The notes beneath the pieces were generated by a model, which was not told the DNA's origin, made no database searches, and worked only from the letters and a program-made list of their open reading frames with translations. From NCBI GenBank assembly GCA_004524545.1, contig SDNX01000004.1, positions 1 through 54,283 of the forward strand: a DNA stretch of 54,283 nt. Reading direction: 5' to 3'. The DNA comes from Promethearchaeota archaeon. GTDB lineage: Archaea; Asgardarchaeota; Lokiarchaeia; Sigyniarchaeales; Promethearchaeaceae. Shown here one piece after another: positions 33,799 to 42,467 of this stretch; position 1 is the first letter of the stretch; every line of letters begins with the position of its first letter. Both the position numbers and the translations under genes were made by a program.

Positions 33799-34227
33799 AT
33801 GAAAGTAAAATCAACAAAACCCAAAAAACAAAGAGTCGCTTTACATAATGTGAAGCAGCATCAGACCTCAAAAGTGTTTATGGTGCGTTTAGATGAACCC
33901 TTACAAGAAGAATGGGGTATCAAACGCATGCCATTACGTAAAGATGATGAAGTTCGAGTGATTAAAAACGAAATGACCGATGTCGAAGGAAAAGTACTCA
34001 AATTAGATCGACGAACTCGAACCATTCAAATTGAAGAATGTACACTGGAGAAAAAAAGTGGTGCGACATACTATATCCCAATTTCACCTTCCAATGTTAT
34101 TCTAACGAAGCTAGGAGGAAAGAAAATGGATCCCTGGCGTCAAAAAATCATTGATCGAAAACAAAAATTAGAAATTGAAGTAGATGCGAAGAAAAAACCT
34201 GCGGAAAAGAAAGGAGGTAAACCATAA
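33799..34227 (+). CDS. rpl24: Large-subunit ribosomal protein uL24
   Basis: 142 residues with a KOW motif (DDEVRVIKNEMTDVEGKVLK) and a positively charged ends region (WRQKIIDRKQKLEIEVDAKK). An early assembly initiator on 23S rRNA. GGAAGGA precedes the ATG. Its TAA shares one base with the ATG of eS4 (TAATG), so the two are coupled. Confidence 0.94.
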   Translation: MKVKSTKPKKQRVALHNVKQHQTSKVFMVRLDEPLQEEWGIKRMPLRKDDEVRVIKNEMTDVEGKVLKLDRRTRTIQIEECTLEKKSGATYYIPISPSNVILTKLGGKKMDPWRQKIIDRKQKLEIEVDAKKKPAEKKGGKP

Positions 34228-34976
34228 TGGGATCTAAGGGAAATAAACGTCATGTTAAACGGCTAAATACTCCAAAATACTTGCATATTGAGAAGAAAAT
34301 AGGAAAATACTTCTACAACACTCGAGCAGGACCCCATCCAAAACGAATTTCTATTCCATTAGGATCTCTCTTACGAGATGTCTTACATGTAGTAGACAAT
34401 CATGAAGAAGCCCGAAAAATCATCAAAATGAAAAAGGTATTGGTTGATGGTGTAGTTCGAACGGATCCTCGATTTCCTGTAGGATTGATGGACATAGTAG
34501 AAATTCCAGATTTGGAGAAAGTTTACCGAATCCTCCCAAAATGGAAAAAAGGACTCGTTCCCCAAGAAGTAGATAAAAAAGAAAGTTCTTTCAAACTATG
34601 CAGAATTGAGAATAAAACTACTATAAAAAATGGAAATGTTCAACTCAATCTTCACGATGGTAGAAATATTTTGATCAGTGTAAAAGATCCAAAGAAACCA
34701 AAAGAAGATACCTACAATACTATGGGTGTTCTTAAGATTAAGGTTCCAACGCAAGAAATTGTGGAATACTATCCTTTGAAAGAAAATTCTCCCATTCTCG
34801 TGATGCGAGGAAAAAACTTGGGAATGAATGGAGTAGTAACCAAAATTGAAAAACGGTTTGGACCAAACGCAAGTATTGTAAAAATTAAAACTTCTAAAGA
34901 AGAAGTTCACGAAACCGCATATGCCTATTCATTTGTAGTAGGTAAACTGAAACCTGTAATACAACTGGAAGAATAA
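34227..34976 (+). CDS. rps4e: Small-subunit ribosomal protein eS4
   Basis: 249 residues. S4 RNA-binding domain (SIPLGSLLRDVLHVVDNHEE, KVLVDGVVRTDPRFPVGLMD), central eS4 domain, and a C-terminal KOW (NSPILVMRGKNLGMNGVVTK). An archaeal/eukaryotic protein. One-base overlap with uL24. Confidence 0.95.
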   Translation: MGSKGNKRHVKRLNTPKYLHIEKKIGKYFYNTRAGPHPKRISIPLGSLLRDVLHVVDNHEEARKIIKMKKVLVDGVVRTDPRFPVGLMDIVEIPDLEKVYRILPKWKKGLVPQEVDKKESSFKLCRIENKTTIKNGNVQLNLHDGRNILISVKDPKKPKEDTYNTMGVLKIKVPTQEIVEYYPLKENSPILVMRGKNLGMNGVVTKIEKRFGPNASIVKIKTSKEEVHETAYAYSFVVGKLKPVIQLEE

Positions 34977-34996
34977 GGAAAAAGATGTGAAAATCA

Positions 34997-35572
34997 ATGG
35001 CAAAGAAGAAAGCAGAGGTTGATTTTGTAAAAGATTGGAAATCCAACCCATTTCGGCAACCAAAAATTGATAAAATCGTAGTCAACATCAGCGTCGGACA
35101 AGCTGGCGAGGAATTAAATAAAGCTAAACGTATCCTCGAACTTCTCACGCAAAGTAAATGTATAACTGTCCGAGCGAAAAAATCAGTGAAGGAATGGAGC
35201 ATTCGAAAAGGACAATCTATTGCGGTCAAAGTGACATTGCGTGGAGATGCGGCTAAGAGTTTTCTGAAACGTGTCTTATTTGTGTATGATAATCGAATAT
35301 TACGAAACTCATTTGATAACTATGGGAATTTTTCCATTGGAGTAGATGAGCATATTAAGCTACCAGATACAAAATATATCCCGGAATTAGGTATAACGGG
35401 TTTCGATGTCTCGGTTAGGATTGTTCGTCCTGGATATCGTGTAAAAATTCGAAGAAAAATGCGGTCAAAAATACCACAACACCATTACATTAGCAAGTTT
35501 GAGGCTATGGAATTTATGAAAAATACTTTCAAAATTGAAATAGTCGATGTTATGGAGGAACGATTCTACTAG
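34997..35572 (+). CDS. rpl5: Large-subunit ribosomal protein uL5
   Basis: 191 residues: NPFRQPKIDKIVVNISVGQA, KSVKEWSIRKGQSIAVKVTL, then DVSVRIVRPGYRVKIRRKMR and a C-terminal helix (KFEAMEFMKNTFKIEIVDVM). Contacts 5S rRNA and the P-site tRNA. Followed nine bases later by the short uS14 gene. Confidence 0.95.
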   Translation: MAKKKAEVDFVKDWKSNPFRQPKIDKIVVNISVGQAGEELNKAKRILELLTQSKCITVRAKKSVKEWSIRKGQSIAVKVTLRGDAAKSFLKRVLFVYDNRILRNSFDNYGNFSIGVDEHIKLPDTKYIPELGITGFDVSVRIVRPGYRVKIRRKMRSKIPQHHYISKFEAMEFMKNTFKIEIVDVMEERFY

Positions 35573-35581
35573 GGTGTTATT

Positions 35582-35743
35582 ATGAGTTCACAGAAGAAAA
35601 CTAAAAGAAGATCCTCAAAGGGAACCCGATTCTGTCGAAGATGCGGAACGAATAAAGCAATCATTCGATCCTATGGATTGATGATATGCCGAAGATGCTT
35701 TCGTGAGACAGCAGATAAAATTGGGTTTAAAAAATATGATTAG
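35582..35743 (+). CDS. rps14: Small-subunit ribosomal protein uS14 (zinc-binding)
   Basis: 53 residues, ATG 35582 to TAG 35741-35743. Two C-x2-C pairs ([20 protein letters not shown] and CRRCF) form the zinc site, followed by IGFKKYD. This is the short zinc-binding form normal in archaea. Located between uL5 and uS8, the canonical order. Confidence 0.93.
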   Translation: MSSQKKTKRRSSKGTRFCRRCGTNKAIIRSYGLMICRRCFRETADKIGFKKYD

Positions 35744-35755
35744 GAGACGAAAAAA

Positions 35756-36145
35756 GTGTTACATGATCCATTAGCAGATTGTTTTTCTAACATAAAAAAT
35801 GCGGAACATGCCGGAAAGCGATATGTAGTTATTCGCCCCGCATCAAAATTAATCGGCATATGCTTACGAATACTTCAAGCAAACGGATACATTGGAGAGT
35901 TTGAATTCATCGATGATGGTCGAACTGGAAAATTCCGATTAGAATTGCTAGGAAGAATCAATAAATGTGGTGTTATCAAACCAAGACATGCTGTAAAGGT
36001 GACTCGATTTGAATTCATGGAAAAACGGTATCTACCCTCCGTATCCTTTGGATTGCTCATCGTTTCAACCCCTAAAGGGGTAATGACCCACTCAGAAGCA
36101 AAAAGAAGAAATCTAGGTGGACGGCTCTTAGCCTTTGCCTATTAA
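35756..36145 (+). CDS. rps8: Small-subunit ribosomal protein uS8
   Basis: 129 residues from a GTG start: [40 protein letters not shown] and the closing [26 protein letters not shown] lies upstream. A 16S rRNA-binding assembly protein. Canonical place before uL6. Confidence 0.94.
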   Translation: MLHDPLADCFSNIKNAEHAGKRYVVIRPASKLIGICLRILQANGYIGEFEFIDDGRTGKFRLELLGRINKCGVIKPRHAVKVTRFEFMEKRYLPSVSFGLLIVSTPKGVMTHSEAKRRNLGGRLLAFAY

Positions 36146-36166
36146 AACTAAATGAAGGGATAATAA

Positions 36167-36745
36167 ATGGTAAAATCGTTTAAATCGGAAGTTGTTGTGG
36201 AAGTCCCCCAGGATATCACGCTTACCCAAGATGGATTGAAATTCACCATCGAAGGAAAGAAAGGAAAAATAATTAAGGATTTTTCCCATATGAAGAAAGT
36301 GGATATTCTGTATAAAGATAACATAATAAAAATCTCATCATATTTCCCCCGAAAATCCACAGAAGCAAAATTAGGCACTCTTCGAAGTGTGTTAATCAAT
36401 GCGATTGAAGGAGTAACCAAGGGATATACCTATAAGATGAAGATTGCTTATTCCCATTTCCCCATAACAGTTGATACCGACGGAGATAGGATCCTAATAA
36501 AGAACTTTATCGGAGAACGAAGCCCACGAATTACACACAAAGTTGGAAGCAATTCTGTTGAGATCAAAGCTTCCAAGGAAGATGTGGTGATAAGTGGAAT
36601 TAATAAAGAAGAAGTAGGTCAAACCTGCGCTAATATTCAAAAAACCTGTCGAATTCGGGATAAGGATAAAAGAATCTTCCAAGACGGTATTTATGTGTAT
36701 GAAAAATACCTCGGAGATGATCTCCTTTGGAAAGTAAAACTCTAA
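36167..36745 (+). CDS. rpl6: Large-subunit ribosomal protein uL6
   Basis: 192 residues: the two uL6 repeats, first QDGLKFTIEGKKGKIIKDFS and second GDRILIKNFIGERSPRITHK with VVISGINKEEVGQTCANIQK, and the conserved ending RIFQDGIYVYEKYLGDDL. Lies at the base of the stalk near the GTPase centre. Confidence 0.95.
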   Translation: MVKSFKSEVVVEVPQDITLTQDGLKFTIEGKKGKIIKDFSHMKKVDILYKDNIIKISSYFPRKSTEAKLGTLRSVLINAIEGVTKGYTYKMKIAYSHFPITVDTDGDRILIKNFIGERSPRITHKVGSNSVEIKASKEDVVISGINKEEVGQTCANIQKTCRIRDKDKRIFQDGIYVYEKYLGDDLLWKVKL

Positions 36746-36758
36746 GGATGGATGAAAA

Positions 36759-37262
36759 ATGACGAACCTAGAAACCAAACGATTATTAAAAGTACGAAAA
36801 GCTATCCAGAAAACCAAACCCTCTTTCCGGCGTATCGAATCATGGAGATACAAGCGTGTCAATGGGGGATGGCGCTCAGCAAAAGGGATTGACTCAGAAA
36901 CACGTCAAAAGTTGAAAAGCGGGGTAAAAAGTCCTAATGTAGGATATCGCGCTCCTAAAAAAGTCAGAGGTCTGCATCCATCTGGATTACAAGAAACTCA
37001 TATAATGCATATCGAAGAACTCGATTCTCTTGATCCTCAAATTCACGGGATTACGATTCCTGCGAGATTAGGAATTAGAAAACGATTACAGCTTGTGGAA
37101 GATGTACAAGCTAAAGGCTTTAAAGTACTGAATTTGCGAATTCCGTATTCCGAACTTCTTCAATCGAAAGCGGATGAGCCAAAAGAAGAGAAAAAGAAAG
37201 CCAAGAAAAAGAAATCTTCAGCAAAGAAGAAATCTAGTAAAAAAACCACGCGTAAAAAGTAA
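36759..37262 (+). CDS. rpl32e: Large-subunit ribosomal protein eL32 with lysine-rich tail
   Basis: 167 residues. Family core PSFRRIESWRYKRVNGGWRS, PNVGYRAPKKVRGLHPSGLQ, ITIPARLGIRKRLQLVEDVQ. The last 35 residues (EPKEEKKKAKKKKSSAKKKS...) are an extra, nearly pure Lys/Ser tail, longer than I would expect for archaeal eL32 and reminiscent of the uS3 tail. An e-type protein absent from bacteria. Confidence 0.93.
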   Translation: MTNLETKRLLKVRKAIQKTKPSFRRIESWRYKRVNGGWRSAKGIDSETRQKLKSGVKSPNVGYRAPKKVRGLHPSGLQETHIMHIEELDSLDPQIHGITIPARLGIRKRLQLVEDVQAKGFKVLNLRIPYSELLQSKADEPKEEKKKAKKKKSSAKKKSSKKTTRKK

Positions 37263-37272
37263 GTGATTAGAA

Positions 37273-37722
37273 ATGAATGTGACAGCTCAAAAACGAATGG
37301 CCTCTGAAATCCTAAAATGTGGACTTCATCGGGTGTATATAGAACCTAACTATGTCGACGAGGTAAATATGGCCATCACACGAGAAGATATCCGGAATTT
37401 GATTCAGCAAGGTATTATCAAAAAACGTCAGAAGATAGGAATCAGTAAATATAGGACGAATTTGAATCGATTACGAAAGAAAAAAGGAAGAGCTCGTGGA
37501 TTCGGAAAGAGAAAGGGGGTAGCAAGCGCACGACATCCAAGTAAACGCGCATGGATAAATACAATTCGACCTTTACGTAGAGAATTGAAACAATTACGAG
37601 ATACAGGTAAAATTGAACGGAAAGTATACCGAAAAATGTATCTCCGAGCAAAAGGAGGTTCTTTTAAATCGGTAGCTACTCTTCAGCGCTATCTAAAGGA
37701 ACACAAACTCATCAAAAAATAA
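37273..37722 (+). CDS. rpl19e: Large-subunit ribosomal protein eL19
   Basis: 149 residues: AQKRMASEILKCGLHRVYIE, DIRNLIQQGIIKKRQKIGIS, the GRARGFGKRKGVASARHPSK basic stretch, and RKMYLRAKGGSFKSVATLQR. An e-type protein forming a long helix across 23S rRNA. Ten bases after eL32. Confidence 0.95.
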   Translation: MNVTAQKRMASEILKCGLHRVYIEPNYVDEVNMAITREDIRNLIQQGIIKKRQKIGISKYRTNLNRLRKKKGRARGFGKRKGVASARHPSKRAWINTIRPLRRELKQLRDTGKIERKVYRKMYLRAKGGSFKSVATLQRYLKEHKLIKK

Positions 37723-37734
37723 AAGTGATTAAAC

Positions 37735-38322
37735 ATGGCAGGCCCACGATATCGTGTATCTATGCGTAGACGTAGAGAAGGGAAAACCAACTATCATGCT
37801 CGTTTGAAGTTGGTACTATCAGGTAAAAAGCGATTGGTAGTACGAGCAAGTCTCCATTCAATTGTAGTCCAAGTTGTAGATGCAAGCCTTAAAGGAGATA
37901 AAATATTAGTTAGTGCACATTCACGTCAATTACAGAAATACGGATGGAAATACAATCCAGGTAACGTTCCCTCTGCATACTTAGTAGGATATTTATGCGG
38001 AATGCGTGCAAAAAATAAAAAAATATCAGATTGCATTCTTGATGTCGGGATTTTAGTCCATAAACATCGAGTGTTCTCAGCGTTCAAAGGCTTTTTGGAT
38101 GCAGGAATTGAAGTTCCTCATGGAGAGACCATATTTAATAATTTAAATATCGATTCTCGCATGAAGGGTGAGCACATAAAACAATATGCAGAACTGATCA
38201 AAAAGAAAAGTAAGAAAAATTATGAAAAAGAATTCTCAGCTTATATAAAAAATGGGATAGACCCAACAAAGATCACTGAGGATTTTGACAATATTAAGAA
38301 TTCAATAACGAAGAAACCATAA
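37735..38322 (+). CDS. rpl18: Large-subunit ribosomal protein uL18
   Basis: 195 residues, the archaeal long form: GPRYRVSMRRRREGKTNYHA, RLVVRASLHSIVVQVVDASL, AYLVGYLCGMRAKNKKISDC and GFLDAGIEVPHGETIFN. Binds 5S rRNA. Followed 13 bases later by uS5. Confidence 0.94.
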   Translation: MAGPRYRVSMRRRREGKTNYHARLKLVLSGKKRLVVRASLHSIVVQVVDASLKGDKILVSAHSRQLQKYGWKYNPGNVPSAYLVGYLCGMRAKNKKISDCILDVGILVHKHRVFSAFKGFLDAGIEVPHGETIFNNLNIDSRMKGEHIKQYAELIKKKSKKNYEKEFSAYIKNGIDPTKITEDFDNIKNSITKKP

Positions 38323-38335
38323 GAAAGGTAGTTAT

Positions 38336-39043
38336 ATGTCCAATACAGATAATAGATCCGGACCACGAAGAGGACGAGGAGGAGCTGGAGGAGCTGGAGG
38401 AGGAGATCGGAGACAACGTCGCAGACCTCTACCACCAGAATGGGTACCACGTACCTCCTTGGGTGATGCAGTAAAAAGTGGGTTAATCACTTCCATCGAA
38501 GAAATTTTCCAAAACAACTACAAAGTTCGGGAAAAAGAAATCTTTGATATGCTTATTCCAAACATGAAAGAAGAGGTTGTGGATATTAATATGGTACAAA
38601 AGCAAACAGATGCAGGGCAACAATCGAAATTCAAAGCTACTGTGTGTGTTGGAAACAGCGAAGGGTATGTTGGAATCGGATCCGTCAAACATAAAGAAGT
38701 AGGTCCCGCAATCCGAAAAAGTATCAATAAAGCTAAACTTGATATCATTCCTGTAAAACGCGGATGTGGTAGTTGGGAATGTAACTGCGGAGATAATCAT
38801 AGCATCTCATATACGACTAAAGGAAAAATGGGTAGTGTAAAAGTTCGATTAAGCCCTGCTCCTAAAGGAACTGGATTGGTTTCATCAGACGCTGCAAAAA
38901 TTCCATTGAGATTAGCTGGAATAAAAGACTGCTACGTCTATATTAAAGGAAACTCCAAAAATGGCGAAAATACTGCGAAAGCGGTAATTGATGCCTTGAA
39001 AAATGCATATAAAGTCATGGCTCCGGTGGAATGGAGCCGATAA
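38336..39043 (+). CDS. rps5: Small-subunit ribosomal protein uS5 with N-terminal RGG-like extension
   Basis: 235 residues. Core: VGNSEGYVGIGSVKHKEVGP, SWECNCGDNHSISYTTKGKM, VRLSPAPKGTGLVSSDAAKI. The first 30 residues are an Arg/Gly-rich extension (SGPRRGRGGAGGAGGGDRRQ) that is unlike the plain N-termini of most archaeal uS5 and resembles eukaryotic RGG tails. Start ATG 38336. Helps maintain decoding accuracy and lies near the mRNA entry. Confidence 0.93.
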   Translation: MSNTDNRSGPRRGRGGAGGAGGGDRRQRRRPLPPEWVPRTSLGDAVKSGLITSIEEIFQNNYKVREKEIFDMLIPNMKEEVVDINMVQKQTDAGQQSKFKATVCVGNSEGYVGIGSVKHKEVGPAIRKSINKAKLDIIPVKRGCGSWECNCGDNHSISYTTKGKMGSVKVRLSPAPKGTGLVSSDAAKIPLRLAGIKDCYVYIKGNSKNGENTAKAVIDALKNAYKVMAPVEWSR

Positions 39044-39062
39044 ACAACCCAAGGTGTGAAAA

Positions 39063-39566
39063 ATGGCAAAGGGGAAAGAGAGTACACAAACAGAAAATAA
39101 GCTCATGCTTATAATTCGGATTCGAGGCGCTCCCAATATGAACTACAAAATCAGCGACACTCTAAAAATGCTACGGTTACATAAAACTAATCATGCATGC
39201 TTAGCGTTCGCGGATAAGAGTTTGATGGGAATGCTTCGAAAGGCGAAAGATTATATCGCATATGGAGAGGTAGACAAGGAAATTGTACTAAGACTTCTCC
39301 AAACCAGGGCTTTAATTACTGGTAATGAGCCACTCACGGATAAACACGTAAAGAAATACACGAAATTTGCATCAGTAAAAGCATTCGCAGAGGCATTAAT
39401 GAAAGGTGAAGTAAAACTCAAAGATATAAATGAACTAAAGCCTGTGTTTAGATTACATCCACCTGTTGGGGGACATCGCGGAACAATTAAGAAGCCATAT
39501 CATAGCGGTGGGACTTTGGGCAATGTTGGAGAGTTCATAAATGTACTAGCAAATAAAATGCTATAG
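39063..39566 (+). CDS. rpl30: Large-subunit ribosomal protein uL30
   Basis: 167 residues, archaeal long form: LIIRIRGAPNMNYKISDTLK, LRLHKTNHACLAFADKSLMG, ITGNEPLTDKHVKKYTKFAS and the closing VFRLHPPVGGHRGTIKKPYH. The N-terminal extension and length fit archaea. Precedes uL15 by 15 bases. Confidence 0.94.
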   Translation: MAKGKESTQTENKLMLIIRIRGAPNMNYKISDTLKMLRLHKTNHACLAFADKSLMGMLRKAKDYIAYGEVDKEIVLRLLQTRALITGNEPLTDKHVKKYTKFASVKAFAEALMKGEVKLKDINELKPVFRLHPPVGGHRGTIKKPYHSGGTLGNVGEFINVLANKML

Positions 39567-39581
39567 GAGAGAGTAATCAGC

Positions 39582-40091
39582 ATGACAATGAATTTTAAAA
39601 AGCGCGTAAACAAATTACGGGGAAAAAGAACTCACGGATTTGGAAGACAACAAGGACGAAGGAAAACAGGAAGAAAACATGGTCACGGTCTCACATCCGA
39701 TTGGAAAAAAGGATTAAAATCATATGTGAATAAACAAAAGTCTTTGGGATATCCAACTCAGAAATTCGGTAAAAAAGTTACACGCAGTCCTTGGAAATTT
39801 GGAAAATTTGGATTCCAACGTCCTCAGACTCAAGTAAGAATATACCACAAGAATATCATCAACATTGCATCTTTAGATGCAAAATTGGATGGATGGGTAA
39901 AACAGGAACTTGCACAAAAATCAGGCGACGTCTACACCGTAGATTTAGATAAATGCAATATCCAAAAGATTCTAGCGAAAGGTTCAATCCAGAAAAAAGT
40001 TCAAGTTCGGGTTAAATACGCCAGTAATTACGCAATTGAAGAAATAGAAAAAGTTGGAGGAAAAGTTTTCCTCACCGAAGCCAAAGAATAA
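39582..40091 (+). CDS. rpl15: Large-subunit ribosomal protein uL15
   Basis: 169 residues: RVNKLRGKRTHGFGRQQGRR, KTGRKHGHGLTSDWKKGLKS, RSPWKFGKFGFQRPQTQVRI and a C-terminal part near VKYASNYAIEEIEKVGGKVF. Last gene of the run. The next gene (40093) is on the other strand; in most archaea secY would follow here. Start at ATG 39582 or 39588. Confidence 0.95.
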   Translation: MTMNFKKRVNKLRGKRTHGFGRQQGRRKTGRKHGHGLTSDWKKGLKSYVNKQKSLGYPTQKFGKKVTRSPWKFGKFGFQRPQTQVRIYHKNIINIASLDAKLDGWVKQELAQKSGDVYTVDLDKCNIQKILAKGSIQKKVQVRVKYASNYAIEEIEKVGGKVFLTEAKE

Positions 40092-40092
40092 A

Positions 40093-41286
40093 TTATTCTT
40101 TCTTTTTAGACTCTTTTTGTAATAATTTTGTAAATCCCGCAGCTTGAATAAGACTTCCATGAATTTCAGATTCTTTAGCAACTCGTGATGTGTCAAGCAA
40201 AACTTTCTTATGTTTAAAATAGACAGAAGAATACAAGGCACCGTATGCATTTCCTGCCCCTAAGTACACCAATGTTCTGTAGATATAGTTTCCTGATACA
40301 CCATCTGGAGCAAGTAAGAAATTCCCCTTTTTCACTGCATTTTCGATTAAGATCTGGTCGTTCGAAATTTTCAATTTCATTGGCGCTTCTGTCTCAAAAT
40401 AACTCACTAGTAGTTCTGCAGTCTTTAAAGTCTCATCTACGTATTTATTTCTTCCCAGATCCCCAAATCTCCCTCCACTCATAACAGATAGTTGTGGTTC
40501 AATACCTAATTCACCTAAAAGTAAAGCTGCATTGTTCAAGAAATACTTTTTCTTCTCGAAGTTGGTAGCTTCATCAATTCCAACGGGAGCAAATAGAAAT
40601 TGCAGATTATCAGAGGTTTCGATTAATGCAATTCTAGAGATTCTTAATACATCGTATACATCACTTCTTAGAGAAGTCAATATCACCTTTAGAAATTGAA
40701 TAAAACGGGCAGCGGATATTGCACCTCTTACTCCTGAGAATTGTTTTATCCATTTAACTAAATCAGCATCTTTAATTGATTTTTGAATAGGTTTCGAGGT
40801 GGCTAGCTCTACGATTTCATCAAAAAATACCAGACTTAATAGAACACGTTCGGGATGGACACAAACCACTTTGAATATACCACCTGTCTTTCGAATTTCC
40901 TCAGTTTTCTGGTAGATAATTCGTGCAATTTGGTACAGATGTTCTAAATATTCATTGATTTTGACCGCTTTATCTCCTTTAAATGCATCTGCGGGTTTTA
41001 TTGTATCATCTGTCTCAAATTCGGTATCCCCTTTCATGAGAGTTATGTTTCCAATTTCCCGTTCGATTTTCAAATCATATAAGGTTTTTTCTGCATCCTT
41101 TTTATTTTCAAGATAGGAATCATACCCTCCTACAAGTAGGATGAAATTCTTGTATTTTTTGGTGAATTTTTCGCACACTTGTTCTATTATTAGGTTCTGT
41201 TCAATCTCTTCACCTAAGCCAACTATAATGTTGAATTGTTTTCCTTTGATATTACTCTCTATTTTGTCTAATATGCTTGATTTCAA
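40093..41286 (-). CDS. MtxX-like / phosphotransacetylase-fold protein
   Basis: 397 residues. The C-terminal third (NFLLAPDGVSGNYIYRTLVY, LGAGNAYGALYSSVYFKHKK, VLLDTSRVAKESEIHGSLIQ) resembles the phosphate-acetyltransferase/PlsX fold seen in methanogenesis marker 4 (MtxX). The middle has SGGRFGDLGRNKYVDETLKT, and the N-terminus FNIIVGLGEEIEQNLIIEQV. The MtxX match is from memory of the family and moderate; its role is unknown even in methanogens. It sits, on the opposite strand, where secY usually follows uL15. Confidence 0.5.
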   Translation of the reverse strand: MKSSILDKIESNIKGKQFNIIVGLGEEIEQNLIIEQVCEKFTKKYKNFILLVGGYDSYLENKKDAEKTLYDLKIEREIGNITLMKGDTEFETDDTIKPADAFKGDKAVKINEYLEHLYQIARIIYQKTEEIRKTGGIFKVVCVHPERVLLSLVFFDEIVELATSKPIQKSIKDADLVKWIKQFSGVRGAISAARFIQFLKVILTSLRSDVYDVLRISRIALIETSDNLQFLFAPVGIDEATNFEKKKYFLNNAALLLGELGIEPQLSVMSGGRFGDLGRNKYVDETLKTAELLVSYFETEAPMKLKISNDQILIENAVKKGNFLLAPDGVSGNYIYRTLVYLGAGNAYGALYSSVYFKHKKVLLDTSRVAKESEIHGSLIQAAGFTKLLQKESKKKE

Positions 41287-41310
41287 ATTATTTCCTCCAA
41301 ATCGTTTAAA

Positions 41311-42417
41311 CTATGCCACAACAATTGCATAGATCAGGAATTGAATGATATTATAAAGTGCATGTGCAGTGATCGCACTAATTAGGTTTTTCCTCCATGT
41401 GTAGAGGGATCCTAGCACAAGTGATAAACTGAAATAAGGAATGAAAGTAAAAAAGAATAACGGTGCACGTAATGCAGGAATATCAAAAAATAAATAGGAA
41501 TAGATATGAAAGATTGTGAAGTAAATCGCTGTTATTACTAATCCCATCGCATTACCTAATTTGGGTTTTCTGAAGGAATCCTGGATTCCTTTTTGAGTAA
41601 ATCCTCTGAATAACACTTCTTCTGAGGGACCTACGGATGCGATCATTAGCGCAGAATATAATGCAATGAACCAGATTGTTGTGGGTAAACCTGCTGTAAT
41701 TCCCCCTGCATCCGCTCCTAGTAAAAATTCAGCTGTAACAACACCAAATATCCATTCTGTGAGATAGGCGGATACCCATTGCATTCCAATAACAAGTAAG
41801 GTCATCCCGATCGCAAACCCAACTCCTATTCCGATTTCCTTTAACCATTGTTTCGCTTTAAGACCAAAGGGAATACCCAACGATTCCCAGCGTTCTTTTC
41901 TTGGAGCCTTATAAGGAAAATAGATGGCAGTGAACAAATAGGGTACTATAATAAAGAAAACTTGAGTGACTAACTCGATGATGATGATAGCGACAATGTG
42001 TTCACTCATAAACACATCGATATCAAGAGTTCCAAAATCTTCAACTACAAAACCAAAATAGATCAATAATATAACAAATGATCCTATCAGTTTAGCCAAT
42101 ACAGATAATAATGGAACATACAGAGCAGCTCCCCATTTCCAAGGTCGTTTGGTACGATATGAAAAGGAGCTCATAACAGGATACGGTGGAGGAGGAGGTT
42201 GCTGACGAACCGGAGTGATCGTATAAAATTCATCAATTTGCTCAGGAGTCAACGTAGTACCAAACCAATCTTGAATTTTATCTCTTGGAATAAATGGGAT
42301 GAGATGCGTACCACATACCATACAAAAACGATTATCCTTATTCCATTTGATTTCTGCACCACATCCGGGGCAGAATTGTAAAATGGAATTCTTTGAATCC
42401 TTGGGAGAATCAGTCAT
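41311..42417 (-). CDS. CPBP-family intramembrane metalloprotease with N-terminal zinc ribbon
   Basis: 368 residues. The first 40 hold a zinc ribbon (FCPGCGAEIKWNKDNRFCMV, C-x2-C...C-x2-C). Next comes a Pro-rich linker, then about eight membrane helices. CPBP (CAAX/Rce1-like) motifs are present: EEVLFRGF (EExxxR), a second-motif His in FTIFHIYSYLF, and HALYNIIQF (HxxxN). Such proteins cut prenylated or other membrane substrates, or act in bacteriocin immunity. The substrate is unknown. Confidence 0.76.
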   Translation of the reverse strand: MTDSPKDSKNSILQFCPGCGAEIKWNKDNRFCMVCGTHLIPFIPRDKIQDWFGTTLTPEQIDEFYTITPVRQQPPPPPYPVMSSFSYRTKRPWKWGAALYVPLLSVLAKLIGSFVILLIYFGFVVEDFGTLDIDVFMSEHIVAIIIIELVTQVFFIIVPYLFTAIYFPYKAPRKERWESLGIPFGLKAKQWLKEIGIGVGFAIGMTLLVIGMQWVSAYLTEWIFGVVTAEFLLGADAGGITAGLPTTIWFIALYSALMIASVGPSEEVLFRGFTQKGIQDSFRKPKLGNAMGLVITAIYFTIFHIYSYLFFDIPALRAPLFFFTFIPYFSLSLVLGSLYTWRKNLISAITAHALYNIIQFLIYAIVVA

Positions 42418-42467
42418 AGGGGTACGCCTTGGGTGTTTGGTTCTAGAAGAAGCTATTCTTCATAAGG

